Notes: generated by a model from the sequence alone, not told the origin. DNA of 64,000 bases from Plantago elongata (GCA_036897095.1 JAYMSP010000145.1:1-64000); one strand, 5' to 3'; numbered from the stretch's first letter, positions 1 to 11,369 are shown. Made by a program: numbers and translations.

Positions 1-1069
1 ATCTCGAAGAGACGAATCCGTTGGTAATTTTTATATATTTTTTACATTTATATTTTTTGAGTTATTCGCGTTTGAAATTGGATAAAATATAAAAAACAAA
101 AAAAAAAACAAAAGCAAGAGGGACGTGGCAACAACCCATTGGCTGATGCTAGGCACTTTACGCGCCGTGGCACGGCGTGCAAGCTGACGCCGCGCCCATT
201 GGCATGGCATTAGCGCCCCGTTGGGGGCGCGATGGCGCAGTGCGCGCCACAGCGTCCCAATTGGGCACCGTCTTAGTTCGTTGGTTCAAATCTGACAGGT
301 CGGAATTTTTTTTAAATTTCTTTTTTGTCTTTTTCCTTTATTAATTAGAATTCACCAACCAATTTGAATTGAATAGTATCTACGTACTCACATAATCGAA
401 AAGGAGATCATCAGTACAAATAGAATTGGGCTGATGATCGAGGGACTTAAACATACATATCATATGTGGTAATTAATTTACTATAATGAAAATCAATTTG
501 TAGTTTACATGGTAAGCATGTGCATGCCATTGTCTTGTTTGATGGGAATTTATAATATGAATATATAAAAATTTCGGTATAATTAAGTATATGCATATAG
601 ACATCGTTTGAAGAGCTAGCTTTTGCAATTCATAGCTATTGTTTGAACTTAATTTGGATGGATCCTAGACAAGAAGAGTCGATATAATATGCATGATTCA
701 AAGTTCCAAACTATATATATGATCATTGAATTTGTTAATGTAGATATGTGAACTTCATCTGAACGACGTAGTCCATTAATTAATTACAGTATACATTAAT
801 TCTACATATTGGTAACTTCAACTTTAATCCACCCCAATTTTACTAATTTAATGCAAATACAAGATTGGATATAGTATTTAATATTCATCTTCCCCATGAT
901 TTATCAAAATCCTCATTGAAGATATGAAAATTATCCCCATCGAGGGGTGGGACAAATATCATGCTATGTTTTCAATTTCATAATGTTCGTCTGACTTTTA
1001 AAATTCACAGTAACATGTAGTGGTAAATATTTTATTTTTGCTTGGAACTATAAAATAGTTATTTAAATT
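1..1069. other. AT-rich spacer with a GC-rich patch
   Basis: I see no gene here. Most of the stretch is AT-rich spacer. Positions about 120-300 form a GC-rich patch that repeats short words such as CCCATTGG and GGCGCG and is preceded by an A-rich run. Its composition is unlike the flanks and may be a transposon remnant, but I recognise no coding motif or terminal repeat. Confidence 0.4.
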
Positions 1070-1310
1070 GTATTCTCTTCAATTAAAATTTACTGAATTA
1101 AAAAGGACTGAATTGAATATAACCGAACTGAAGTAAGGTATAAATTATAACTAAAGTTGTATTATTTTCAACTGAGATTTACTGAGAACTGAATTGACTA
1201 TAACTGAACTGAAGTAAGGTATAAATTATAACTAAAGTTGTATTCTTTTCAACTGAGATTTACTGAACTGGACTAAACTGAAATAATGTATAAATTATAA
1301 TTAAGCCGAA
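1070..1310. repeat. Tandem repeat, three units of about 80-90 bp
   Basis: Three consecutive similar units begin near 1070, 1159 and 1240. Each starts with GTATT followed by a TTCAAC/T word, passes through an ACTGAACTGAA-like stretch and ends with TATAAATTATAACTAAAGTT or a variant. The first two units are 89 and 81 bp; the third decays. Similar ACTGAACTGAA/TATAGTTAAGCATGACTAAA words recur near 1875-2000 and 3040-3200, so this is part of a wider repeat family. Confidence 0.75.
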
Positions 1311-1726
1311 CTGAACCGAATTGAATGGACGAAATTAATTTTCAGTTGAAAAAAATACAGTCTAAATTAAATTGAACTAGACTGATTTTTAGTTTGAAAG
1401 AATACAACCTTACGTGGAACTTTTCACAACTTCTAGGTGTTTTAGTCAATCAAGTAAGCTAATGAAAATAAAAAAAATATGCAGAAATATAAATAAGACC
1501 GACAGGAATCTAGAGTTAACTATCAAAAGACTAATTCTAATAATAATATACTCCTAAATAACTCTACCTTTATTATCTGTCTTGCTAATCAAGACATAAT
1601 CTAATTGTTTAAAATAAGATAAAAGATACGTTTAAGAGACTTTTTGTAGATTCTGGAGATCTTGTAGAGGATTCTTCCCCATCAAAAGATGGAGGTCCGC
1701 TCTAGATTTAGGCCTGATGGACTAGT

Positions 1727-2467
1727 GATGAGCCCATTAAGAAGTGTCTCAATAATAATAACGCTTGTTGTGTTTCCAGATACGCTTCTGGGAGCTGCTG
1801 CTCGCGTCCGCACTCTCTTCTATGATCTCCTTAGATCGAGTCCCATCAGATTCTTTTTAACTTATTTATTAAACTGAACTGAATGGATGTATAGTATAGA
1901 ATATAGTTAAGCATGACTAAACTGTACTAAATAGGACGAAATAATAGAATATAGTTAAAGCATGATTAAACTGAACTAAATGGAACTAAACTAAATGAGT
2001 TTTGAAAGGAAAAAGCATGGTCTAAGACCATCAACATTTTGTTTTATAAGGCCGAAGCCCAATCAGAAAATGAAGATTTAACTAGACCAATCAGGATTTT
2101 CCAAAGTTTTAGCCCATCAAAACTGGAACTAATACAACCCATAAATTATATTGAGATCCAAAATGTGATATTCTTAATTGGGCTCGTTACTTAGACCAAA
2201 TAGATTAAATGCACATTTTAATATGCTCTTTTGGGAATTTTCATTGGAAAAATTGCACCCGTCACCCAATTGAACAACAAATTTTAAAAATCGATATTAA
2301 ATTGTATCATAGAGTGAACCCGATATATCATATAATGTAAATGATACAATTTTCACATATAAAACTGTACATTTAGTATGACAAGATACAATTTTTTTTA
2401 TTATAATATAGAGTGCAAATGATACGATGACTGCTCTTTAATATGTTATTTCCATCACATCACCCGT
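1727..2467 (+). repeat. Direct repeat copy A, about 0.74 kb
   Basis: This segment is repeated in the same orientation at 2898-3596. Shared blocks include the start (GATGAGCCCATTAAGAAG), the GCTCGTGTCCGC-type block near 1800, a long block near 2030-2180 beginning ACATTTTGTTTTATAAGG, and the end with AATATAGAGTGCAAATGATACGA. Small indels separate the copies. No long ORF runs through either copy, so it is probably a non-coding transposon or satellite-like unit. Confidence 0.75.
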
Positions 2468-2897
2468 TGCGTCGATTTTGAAGGGGTCGCAGAGGGGGGT
2501 GGGGATGAGGAAGGTGGCGCTTGTGGTTAGAGTTGATTATGGCAGCAGATAAGACGCAGGGGGTGGAGTGACGGCGGAGAAGAAGACTGCGGCGCCGCGG
2601 CGATGAAAGGGTTCTGACGATGAAAGGCGAAGAGTAGAACTGTGGAAGATGAAATGAAGAATGGAGAAGAAACGGCGGCTAGGAGTAGAGGGGGTTAGGG
2701 CAAAAATGTAAAATGACAATAATAACCTAGTTTTGAACGGATAACGGATACCCACGGATATCTGACGGATTTATCCGTTCAAAACGAATGGAGGAAAACC
2801 CCATTCGCGACCCGACCCGGTCCGTTTTAGCAGATAAACGGACCGGATTTGCGGATCCGGATGAAATGAGCAGCCCTATGGTTGAAAGAAGACTAAT

Positions 2898-3596
2898 GAT
2901 GAGCCCATTAAGAAGGGTCTCAATAATAAAAACGCTTGTTGGACTTCCAGACACGCTTATGAGAGCTGCCGCTCGTGTCCGCGCTCTCATCTCTGATCTC
3001 CTTATATTTAGTCCCATCAGATTCTCTTTAACTGATTTACTAAAGTGAACTGAACGGAAGTGTAGTATAGAATATAGTTAATCATGACTAAACTAAATTA
3101 AATGGGACGAAAATATAGAATATAGTTAAGCATGACTAAATTAAATTAAATGAGACGAAAATATAGAATATAGTTAAGCATGACTAAACTGAATTAAATG
3201 AAATAAGATAAACAAAACATGGTCTAAGAACATTAACATTTTGTTTTATAAGGCTGAAGCCCAATCAGAATGTGAAGATATAACTAGACCAATCAGGATT
3301 TCCAAAGTTTTAACCCATCAAAACTGGAACTAAATACAACCCATAAATTATATTGAGATCCAAAATGTGATATTAATTGGGCCCGTTACTCAGCTCAGAT
3401 AGATTAAATGCACATTTTTAATATGATCATTTTGGGAATTTTCATTGGGAAAATTTCAAAAAACGATATTAAATTGTATCATAGAGTGAATCCGATGTAT
3501 CAGATAACATAAATGATACAATTTTTTATTATAATATAGAGTGCAAATGATACGACGACCGTTCTCTAATATGTTATTTTCAACACATCATCCGTC
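2898..3596 (+). repeat. Direct repeat copy B, about 0.70 kb
   Basis: Second copy of the 1727-2467 unit, offset by about 1.17 kb. The 430 bp between the copies (2468-2897) holds different sequence, including a run of CGGAT/GGATCC words around 2738-2860. The similarity covers the whole unit, so the pair looks like a tandem duplication with a private spacer or two insertions of one element. Confidence 0.72.
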
Positions 3597-4187
3597 TGTA
3601 ATTTTTTCTTTTTCATTTAGCACCCTAGATCCTTATGCTAAAAATAAATGATAAAAAGTTGGGACAACTTCAAGTGGTTATCACTTCCAACACGATCCCG
3701 ATTAAAATATATTTTAAAATTATCATTACAATCTTTTTTACATTTTTCTTTAAATCTCCCGATCTGATTATATACTCTCGGTTATTGGTAAGTCACCTCA
3801 TACCATCAATGTTGAATTAGGTTCATCACTTGTCACTGGTCATAGATATAGACTATAGTGCATGCATTAGTGAGGGAGAAAATGTTCCTCTATTCTTTTA
3901 TTTTCCTTTCGTTTTCTAATTTTTTATGAAGGATATATATATTACTTACCGTTAAATTAGAGTAATGTGTGAAATGTCAATGAGCAATCTTTTCACATAA
4001 TATTTTTTTTTTAGTCAACAGGACAAAGTAAATGCGTAATTTGATAAAAGAGAATTTTTGCAGATAGCGTGGCAGGACGTGACGGGCAACACCCACATTA
4101 AGTAGCAGTGAGCATCTCTAGTCCACCAAAGTCCAAACCGCCTTTCCGTTTCCTGCTCAGTAAGAAAACATAAACGATGACATGATG
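3597..4187. other. Gene-free spacer upstream of PRELI gene
   Basis: AT-rich sequence with no ORF that resembles a protein. The right end holds the proximal promoter of the next gene. Confidence 0.5.
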
Positions 4188-4195
4188 TATAAATA
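4188..4195 (+). promoter_or_regulatory. TATA box of PRELI-like gene
   Basis: TATAAATA lies about 115 bp upstream of a leader-exon splice donor at 4305, which suits a start of transcription near 4220. Confidence 0.5.
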
Positions 4196-5012
4196 TGGAC
4201 AATACTATTTTTAAGCTGCTTCATAAATTTATCATTCATTTCCAATATTCCAAACAATTTACCCCTTCTCCAAGAGTTCCTTTCCACCAAACCAAATCAC
4301 AAAGGTTAGTTGCTGCCTTGTTCTTCTCTGTTTTTCTGCATTCAATTCCATACTTCAACTTGTATTCTTTGCGTTTTCACATCCATTTGCTTTCAATTTC
4401 AATCAATACTTATTGACAGGTTCTTTTATTGATCAATCATTCTTGAATTTTATGTTTTCTGGCTGCTATTGTTTTCCTGTATTGTTGTTGCTAATACTTC
4501 CTTTTTTTGATGTGGGATTGCAGAAAAATTCAAACTTTTCTTGTATTGTTTATGTATTGTGCTTTTTGATAGAATGATTGTGCTTTCACTTGTAAAACAG
4601 GCAGATTCTTGCTTGACTATATTGATTTTCCAGATGAATTTGGGAATATAGTTATGCATCCTATACATTTTGTTAAGAGTAGATAGTTAAGTTTGTGGAG
4701 AAATCTGGATAATTTGGATGTTTTATAGGCTTACATGTTCATGTAACCACCTCAGGAGATTTTCTTCTGATCAGTGATTTCAGTACATAAAAAATTGGAT
4801 AATTTGGCAAAAGCAAGAAGCTTCTTAAGAATCATGATCTTGATTCTTGAGAGACTTTTAGGGAAACCTGATCTTGATCTGGTTTCATGGGAAGAAATTA
4901 AGCCTCTCATGACTTACTGGAATTTGTGTCTAGTATGATTCATGGAGAGTGTAATTAAGGATTTGACTTGGCTTTTCTTTTTCTCAAATTTAGGATCCCG
5001 GAGGAAGTAAAA

Positions 5013-5567
5013 ATGGTTAGAGCATATTCTCAAGAACACATCTACAAGCACCCATGGGAGAGGGTAACTGCTGCATCTTGGCGCAAGTTTGCAGACCCGG
5101 AGAACAAACGCATCCTTTCTCACATTCTTGAAGTGGATACTTTGAGCCACAAGCTTGAACCTGCTGCTGGAAAGCTTTACACTACTAGAGCTTTAACTGT
5201 CCATGCTCCTGGGCCGTGGTTTATCCACAGGATCATTGGTCAGGATGTTTGCCACTGTGTTGAATCAACTGTCGTGGATGCAAAGTCTCGGTCAATGCAG
5301 CTGGCTACCCGAAATGTGAGTCTCGAGAAGTTCATTGAGGTGGAGGAGAAGATCAGGTACGAACCACATCCTGAGAATCCAAAGGAGTGGACAGTGTGCA
5401 AACAGGAAACTAGCATAAAGATAAAACCTATGTCTGCTTTAGCTTCCATGGGAGGGAAGATTGAGCAGAAAATCGTGGAGAAGTTCCAACAGAACAGCAC
5501 AAAAGGGAGAGAGGTTATGGAGAGGATCTGCAAGTATCTTGAAGCTGAATCCACAATCTCTGCTTGA
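5013..5567 (+). CDS. PRELI/MSF1 domain protein (mitochondrial lipid transfer family)
   Basis: A 184-residue protein filled almost entirely by a PRELI/MSF1 domain. Family members (yeast Ups1-3, human PRELID/SLMO) carry phospholipids across the mitochondrial intermembrane space; that role is inferred from family. Visible hallmarks are the N-terminal YSQEHIYKHPWERVT, the central WFIHRIIGQDVCHCVE strand and a C-terminal helix ending KYLEAES. The start at 5013 is preferred over an upstream start at 4968, because the splice acceptor that ends the leader intron is at 4992-4993 and the family begins MVRAY/MVKAY. A non-coding first exon appears to end at 4304 (AAAG/GTTAGT), giving a leader intron 4305-4993. 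The coding part has no intron. It looks intact and functional. Confidence 0.9.
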   Translation: MVRAYSQEHIYKHPWERVTAASWRKFADPENKRILSHILEVDTLSHKLEPAAGKLYTTRALTVHAPGPWFIHRIIGQDVCHCVESTVVDAKSRSMQLATRNVSLEKFIEVEEKIRYEPHPENPKEWTVCKQETSIKIKPMSALASMGGKIEQKIVEKFQQNSTKGREVMERICKYLEAESTISA

Positions 5568-6169
5568 TTCTGATTTATTCGACTCTGCTATTTATAAACA
5601 TGACCTGACACCCCAATTCAGAAAGCTGTGACTGAATGTGGATTGAGTGGTGGTGGTTCTTGCATGCATAATCTTTAGAGTTGGTAGCTGATAGGATCTG
5701 GCAGTTTTTACGTAGTCTGATACTCTGATTAACAAGTTCCACTTCGCTTTCTAGCGATAAAAACATGTAATTTCATTTTCACAAGGATGATAGGAGACTA
5801 CCTCTCATTTTCCGCACACCATTACGTTATATATCTTGGTTCTCTCTATGTTACAACATACACTAATACCTCCTGACGATTTATGTGGTCTTGAGTGAGT
5901 GACAGAATTACAAAGAGATTCCAAATGCTTGTGGAAAGACACAATATATAAGTACAATGCATATGAAGTAGAATGACACCTAAAAATCCATTCACAAATG
6001 TTTTCTGAAATCAGAGGCATTTCAAAATGACAGACTCCGAAACTGAACCTTAATCGACATAGAATACTTGAACTCATCTGGAACATGTTTCTTTGAATAT
6101 CATAATTCAGACATATTGACCACATATATCATAGAAATACCATCCTTAAATATCATAGAAATACCATCC

Positions 6170-6646
6170 TTATACTCTATCGATCTTATCAGCCTTCACA
6201 ACAGGGTTGGCAATGGCATCCTGGCCTGCACTGCGATAATCAAACGAGCAATTGTGCTTGTCAGAGTAGCGGTGCGACCCACAAAAGAGGTAGCCACACC
6301 GACATGTAAACCCAGTGAGGCCAACCCGTTTCTTGCAAGTGTTGCACCTTTTGGGGCCAGTCTCATTCGGTTTTAGCTCACAAGGTGTAGTAGTACTGCA
6401 CGATGCAACATCTAACCCTTCAGGAACTCCAACATGGGCTTCCAGCAAATCAACTTGCTCATATGTTGTTACGGCATGTTCTTTGTGTTGTGGGAAAAAA
6501 ATGCCTTGCATCGGAAAAGCACGCCTTGAGCCTAAGTTCGTACCTGCAGAGCTAGGAAAGCGAAGTGAAATAAATGGGACTATATATAGAGTTGATTCGG
6601 GGAACCGAATCCCCCAAATCCTTGACTGTTGCTCGTACCAACACAT
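6170..6646 (-). CDS. AN1-type zinc finger protein, SAP-like, without A20 domain
   Basis: Open frame of 158 codons whose last 60 residues form an AN1 zinc finger: CNTC, ten residues later CRC, then C after four residues, HRYSDKH and a final C. It is followed by the ending VVKADKID typical of plant stress-associated proteins (SAPs), which act in stress signalling and ubiquitin binding. Most SAPs of this type carry an A20 finger before AN1. Here the first 90 residues lack any A20 cysteine pattern and resemble nothing I know, and no A20 is encoded just upstream on this strand. The true start is unclear; an internal methionine near residue 46 is an alternative. It could be an AN1-only gene or a partial copy that lost its front. 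It is intronless, as many SAP genes are. A divergent SKP1-like gene begins about 190 bp away. Confidence 0.65.
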   Translation of the reverse strand: MCWYEQQSRIWGIRFPESTLYIVPFISLRFPSSAGTNLGSRRAFPMQGIFFPQHKEHAVTTYEQVDLLEAHVGVPEGLDVASCSTTTPCELKPNETGPKRCNTCKKRVGLTGFTCRCGYLFCGSHRYSDKHNCSFDYRSAGQDAIANPVVKADKIDRV

Positions 6647-6836
6647 GGTCCGAATTATAGGGGTAGTCGTTCATTGTGCAGCCATTCTCGGACCTGTTGT
6701 AGACTGGAAATACTTCCAGGCTGATTTCTTGACTTCTACCACAATTTGTACTATAGTTTCTGGGTAGGACCCCGAGCTATAAGATACGAATTGGGTTTCT
6801 TCTTAAGTCTACGAATTGGGTTCATGTTCTCGTACA

Positions 6837-7310
6837 ATGGTTGAGATGAGAAAGATTACCCTCAAGAGTTGTTATAACGAACTATTCGAAGTGGATGATA
6901 AGGTCGCCAATCAATCACAGACTATCAGGGACAAGCTCGAGGATTGCACTGACACCGTCTTCCTTGATGTCAAAGGCCCAAATCTGGCAAAGATTGTTGA
7001 GTTCTCCAAGCGCCACGTTGAATTTGAGGAGAAGAAAAGGATTAACCCTTATGAGAAGGTCGACAAATTGAAGAAGTTTCATGTGGAGTTTTTCGAGGAA
7101 TTGAAAGTGGATCAGAAGGTGTTGTTTGATGTGATTCATGCAGTGTATTATTTGAATCACAAGGGATTGCTTGATTTGGGTTGTCAGACTATTGCTGATA
7201 TGAAGAAGGGTAAGTCACTAGAGGACATCCGATCCCTTTTTCACATTGTGAATGACTACACGCCTGACGAAGAGGCTGAGGTTCGTAGGGCGAACCAATG
7301 GGCTTTTTAG
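6837..7310 (+). CDS. SKP1-like protein, copy 1
   Basis: A 157-residue SKP1-like protein. SKP1 joins cullin-1 to F-box proteins in SCF ubiquitin ligases. The N-terminal BTB/POZ-like half begins ITLKSCYNELFEVDD, and the C-terminal half has the F-box-binding region (LLDLGCQTIADMKKGKS, then the IVNDYTPDEEAEVRR segment). I chose the ATG at 6837 because an upstream in-frame start at 6816 is a TTG. It stops at WAF, one residue short of the near-universal WAFE ending, which its paralogue at 35 kb keeps. The region between halves diverges from canonical SKP1. No intron interrupts it. Both this copy and the 35 kb copy look open; this one may be slightly decayed. Confidence 0.85.
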   Translation: MVEMRKITLKSCYNELFEVDDKVANQSQTIRDKLEDCTDTVFLDVKGPNLAKIVEFSKRHVEFEEKKRINPYEKVDKLKKFHVEFFEELKVDQKVLFDVIHAVYYLNHKGLLDLGCQTIADMKKGKSLEDIRSLFHIVNDYTPDEEAEVRRANQWAF

Positions 7311-7760
7311 TAATTTTATAGTAGGGAGATGATGAATGGGTTCTTGAAAATTCTGACTTGTTGGATTTTGTTTGGTGGAGTAGGTAAGAAGATTAGATAT
7401 AATCATTCATTGTGCTATGTTCTCTTCACATTTGTGTTGCATTGGAATGAATGAATCCTTTTTGGTTAGCTATTGTTAATATTTGATATGTGCTCTTAAC
7501 ATTTCTATTATATTCTTACTCTTTAAGGTTTTCATTAATTATACTAGCCAACACATAGTATGTCTAATAAGCAGTCTCACCCTACAAAAAATCATGAAGA
7601 ACCATGTAATATATTCTGCTATGTTGGTGCAAATGACACTTGAAACTTTGAATTTCTTGTTTGTGTTTATACATGAACCTGATTTCTGCGAAACTTTGTG
7701 CAACCCGAGAATAAGGAAGAGTTGCACAAAGTTGTGAAATGGCAAACTGGGGTACATTAT
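7311..7760 (+). repeat. SKP1 3' flank, duplicated in inverse at 34.8-35.3 kb
   Basis: The 450 bp after the stop codon match, on the opposite strand, the sequence downstream of the second SKP1-like gene. Shared words include TATACTAGCCAACA, GTTAGCT(A/G)TTGTTAAT, AGGGAGATGAT and GCACAAAGTTGTG. The gene and its flank were therefore copied as one DNA block, not as a processed transcript. A GTAAGAAG donor-like site near 7385 is also kept in the other copy, so a 3' UTR intron is possible. Confidence 0.75.
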
Positions 7761-8563
7761 ATTATCGTAACTTCACGCATCGGGGTAATTGTATATATAC
7801 TCGAGAATTCCGGGTATAGGTTACAATATTTATTTTTATTCCAGATTTAATCAGGCACCTGACAATTAGGGGTTGCACGAAGTTTGCAACGTTGTGTACT
7901 GGGTCACTCGGGTACATTTTTATATAATAATTTTGTGTATCGACGTAACTGAATTGAGGCAGTTTGACCTAGATTTTGATTTAAGATAATTAAAGTTAGT
8001 CTTATAAGATTTTCTTTAAGAATGGTCTTTTAGGAGATTCACTCAAGAATGAAAGGGCACATGACACAAATTTAACCGGTAAAGCATTTGACCATTTAAT
8101 TTGGGTTGTAATGCACATATGGGCTGGGCTATATATATTGATGTCAAAATCCAACTTGTTCTTGGATACAAACCGACATGCTAAGTAGCCCGACAATAGC
8201 ACAGTGTCCTTGAAGAACTTATTGGGAAAATTAGTGCCACAAACTAGTTCAAGCGTCAAAGTGCTACTAGCGACCACGTGAGTTGCAAATTTATCAAATA
8301 CCGACTAGTTGGCTTGACCATCAGCTAGTTGCCCACTTTGCCCTCAGTTATTACCAGAAATGGTGTTACAAGGTTCTAGATCAATTACACAGAGCCGTTT
8401 TGTTTGTATTAGTCACCATTTGAAATTCAAATTTGAAAAATTAGTGATAGGGAAAACCGATAAAACAGTTCTTCATAAACGATCAAGGTGGTAGTAATTA
8501 AGGGAGGTTGCCATCAAACCTGAAGGTTCAAGCGTTTTCAAGGCTTAGAGAAAAGCAGAGAAT
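7761..8563. other. Gene-free spacer
   Basis: No recognisable gene. An open frame on the minus strand at 8002-8277 has no family resemblance that I can name. The right end leads into the Mutator-like fragment. Confidence 0.4.
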
Positions 8564-9285
8564 ATGAGATCTGGGGCGCAGTCAGGGGTGAAGCTCATAG
8601 TGCAGGTGTTTCAATAGGTTGGTATTGGCCATTCCTGTCGATGAGAATACTAATTTTCAATATATTGTAAAGAGGGTATGTGATAAATGGACAATACTTA
8701 GTGGACCAAATGTCAGCTTCAACTATAGGATTGAAACAACAGATCATTTTCTACGAACAGATGGTTCTGATGCAAGCAATGGAAGTGTGAACAAAGTGAA
8801 GTCAGGGTCAAGCACTTATAGAGGGGTGAAAAACGAGGAGGATGAATTCCATGATGAGTTCCCAACGTACGATGTTTGCCTACCTATAGGGAAAGTCTCA
8901 AGGCAATCAGATACATGGGCAGAAAACATCCAAGGGGGGGGCCAAAGCCTTTTGGGGGGGGGGGGCAAAGGAGTTTAGGGAAATGTTGTGTAAGTATGCT
9001 ACGATCAAGGGGCTTAACTATTGTTTCATTAAGAATGCTAGGCTGGGGCTGTGTGTTTATTGTGAAAAGAGGGACACCACAGGTTGTCGTTGGAAGATTG
9101 CAGGAACTTGTAAGACATGGGATCCATCATTCACAATAAACTCTGGGGTGTTCGTACATGAATGTTCCGATTATATGGCAAGGGATAATACAAGTAGGTT
9201 AACACCAAAAATTATGAATTTCTATAATCATATGTTTTGCGTGTGTCTGCCTTGGGTTGCCTATAATATACTACTGAAGTATTGA
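8564..9285 (+). mobile_element. Broken Mutator-like (MULE) transposase N-terminal region
   Basis: Two open pieces in different frames belong to the front of a plant MuDR-type transposase. The first starts at 8564 (MRSGAQSGVKLIVQV) and continues past at least one frame change through 8619-8930; it matches the divergent N-terminal domain seen before the DNA-binding domain in plant MULEs. The second, from about 8968, gives KEFREMLCKYATIKGLNYCF and then RDTTGCRWKIAGTC and VHECSDY, the Cys/His pattern of the MULE DNA-binding domain. Long G runs at about 8934-8966 lie between them. The catalytic DDE domain is missing. This is a dead 5' fragment. Confidence 0.7.
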
Positions 9286-10136
9286 GTCCTTATCAATATC
9301 TTAAATTTCAACTAACATGCCTCGCAAACATTCAAGACTGAAGTAAACAACACATGTACAAAGATTTTAATCTGAAATTGTATCATATACGTCCGATCGT
9401 ATATGTATATGGTATTTTAAGTGTCTGTAGGATACATTTGAATATATACCTACGGGATACTTGGGTACGAGGAAAATAAATAGTGGTTTTTATGTTGGCC
9501 TGTGTAATTTAATGATAGCTTTTTATTTATTTGTTTTTTTAATTTTTTTTTGTTTTGCATGTGATAAATGCTTCACGCGAATGGTTGTCATTCATGCATA
9601 GAAATGGAAACTTTAAATTCATATGGTGCTAGTTACCTTAAAAAGATCTACCTCATAATAGTGTATACTTGCAATTAACGATGCACATAGTCAAATGCAG
9701 GGATGCAAGTTGTAATTCACAAACAAACAAAATCAAAGAAAAAAGAGTGATAGGACAAGACTAGTGTGTATCTTCATTCAAAGTAGATAAAAGAAGGAGC
9801 TTAGAAAATTGAAAGCAAATATTAGGACAGCCAAATATGAGCGAAATATTTGTAAATCGTGACATGTATATTTATAAATGTGAGCAACCCATAATATATG
9901 GATCGTATCATATTACATGCGATATACAATCCGTCACATAGTATTACTTAAGTGTTTATAGTCGTGATATGCACTAATTTATCATACTTTTACCTCCGTT
10001 TTAATCACTTTATTTTCTCATTAAGGAATTACTCGGTCACTGTAGGATGGTGTAACATGACGGGCTGAGTATAGGTATTTAATGTACAAGATGAAAAACG
10101 GTGAACAACTTAATGATGGGTTATTGATATTTTTTA
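9286..10136. other. Gene-free AT-rich spacer
   Basis: No ORF with protein-like sequence and no clear repeat. It may include the remainder of the decayed MULE. Confidence 0.4.
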
Positions 10137-10390
10137 GGGGTTGGTTGGAGTAGCATTCAAATGCCCCCGTTTGAATACTATTTGAGAATTTTGTGTTTGT
10201 TATGACATTTAAATACCAAAGATCGAAATGCCTCTAAGTAGCAACATTTTTCTCTATATATATAACAAACCTATAATACCCTATCCAATTACAATTCTAT
10301 ACCAAACACAATTTTAACAATTTCACTACAATTCTGATCACTATTCAGACATTTAAATTGGGGCATTTAAGTCGCATTTCAATTATCCCC
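10137..10390. mobile_element. Tourist-like MITE, copy 1 (254 bp)
   Basis: The element starts GGGGTTGGTTGG and ends with the approximate inverse (CAATTATCCCC). It is flanked on both sides by TTA (10134-10136 and 10391-10393), the 3-bp target duplication of PIF/Harbinger elements. The interior has the words TTTAAATGCC-like, ACACAATTT and TTTCACTA that recur in the copies at 12.9 kb and 31.0 kb. No coding capacity. Confidence 0.7.
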
Positions 10391-10839
10391 TTAATCTTGC
10401 TTGGTGAGAAGTTCTATCGAATGTGCGGATTGATTTCTTCAATCCATGAATATGACCCGATGCTTTGAAATATAGTAACCAATGGGAATTTGTTTATATT
10501 TTAAAACTAAAATACATTAGTTCGAGGAAGTCAGTACCATTGCTATAGAAACATTTTATAACTCGATTTCTATATAATGTTTTGTCCAGATTTATGGGAC
10601 TTTTAGTTAATTGCTCATGTTTTTATGTGGTAGGGTACTAGGGTGTATGGCCGCCTAGAGTATAACTTGAATGTACAAATTCTTTAATATGGTTGGAGAG
10701 CGGGAAAAATTCCCAAAAAAAAAATAAAAATTGACTGCCTCCATTGATAAAAAAAGACCATTCACAAATCACAATAACCACAAGCCTCACATTTCTCATA
10801 AACACAAGAAAAGCAATTTCTAGGATCATTATTAACAAC

Positions 10840-11369
10840 ATGGTGAGTCAAGGGAGTGGGACATCTTCTGAAACTGAATGGAGGAACAGGTGCGAAGCTG
10901 ATTTCTTCAACGATGGTTTCGATTTATGCGATTGTGATCGCGTTGTTGAAGAAGGAATCGATTTCAAGATGTTTCCCGGACGCCGGTACCCAAGATGTTA
11001 CAACTGGGTAAGTTATTCTTCAATTTAAAGTGGTCGGTCGTAACTACCAAACGGATCATATGTTTTGTGTTCATGCCTTGTATTTTTTTATTTTTTTTTA
11101 AGGATGGAACTGGTTGTGGATACTTTAAGTGGCAAGATGAACCTCTGCCAAATTGGCTACAAGATGTAATCAGGCTGTTACACGACGGGGAGGATGCTAA
11201 ATATGGAGTGAGGTTTAAGATACATCTTGGTGAAGAGAAGGAACGGGCTGAGGAAGATAAGAAGCATATGGAACGTGTGATACATAAACTCCAGACTGAG
11301 TTGAAGAAATATGAATTTGGTCTAGCATTTGCTCTTGTTATTGTAACTATAGGAATTATTATGCATTGA
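10840..11369 (+). CDS. GRF-type zinc finger protein with C-terminal membrane anchor
   Basis: Two exons, 10840-11007 and 11103-11369, with a 95-bp GT-AG intron in phase 0, give 144 residues. Exon 1 ends and exon 2 begins inside a GRF zinc finger: CDCD, then the hallmark GRRYPRCYNW, then DGTGCGYFKWQDEPLP. GRF fingers bind single-stranded nucleic acid in APE2, NEIL3 and TOP3A, but the short plant form has no settled function. A charged coiled-coil-like helix follows (EEKERAEEDKKHMERV), and the last 20 residues are a hydrophobic segment (FGLAFALVIVTIGIIM) that could be a membrane anchor. This layout is common among small plant GRF proteins, some of them close to transposons. The start at 10840 gives a compact N-terminus; 32 more in-frame codons lie upstream. 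It looks intact. Confidence 0.8.

Noticed and set aside
1070-1310. Repeat-spacer array resembling CRISPR
   Set aside because: Units are adjacent, diverged tandem repeats in plant nuclear DNA; no unique spacers of constant length.
5240-5554. Minus-strand 104-codon frame
   Set aside because: Antisense shadow of the PRELI-like coding region.
8002-8277. Minus-strand 91-codon frame in the spacer
   Set aside because: No recognisable motif and no splice or promoter support.
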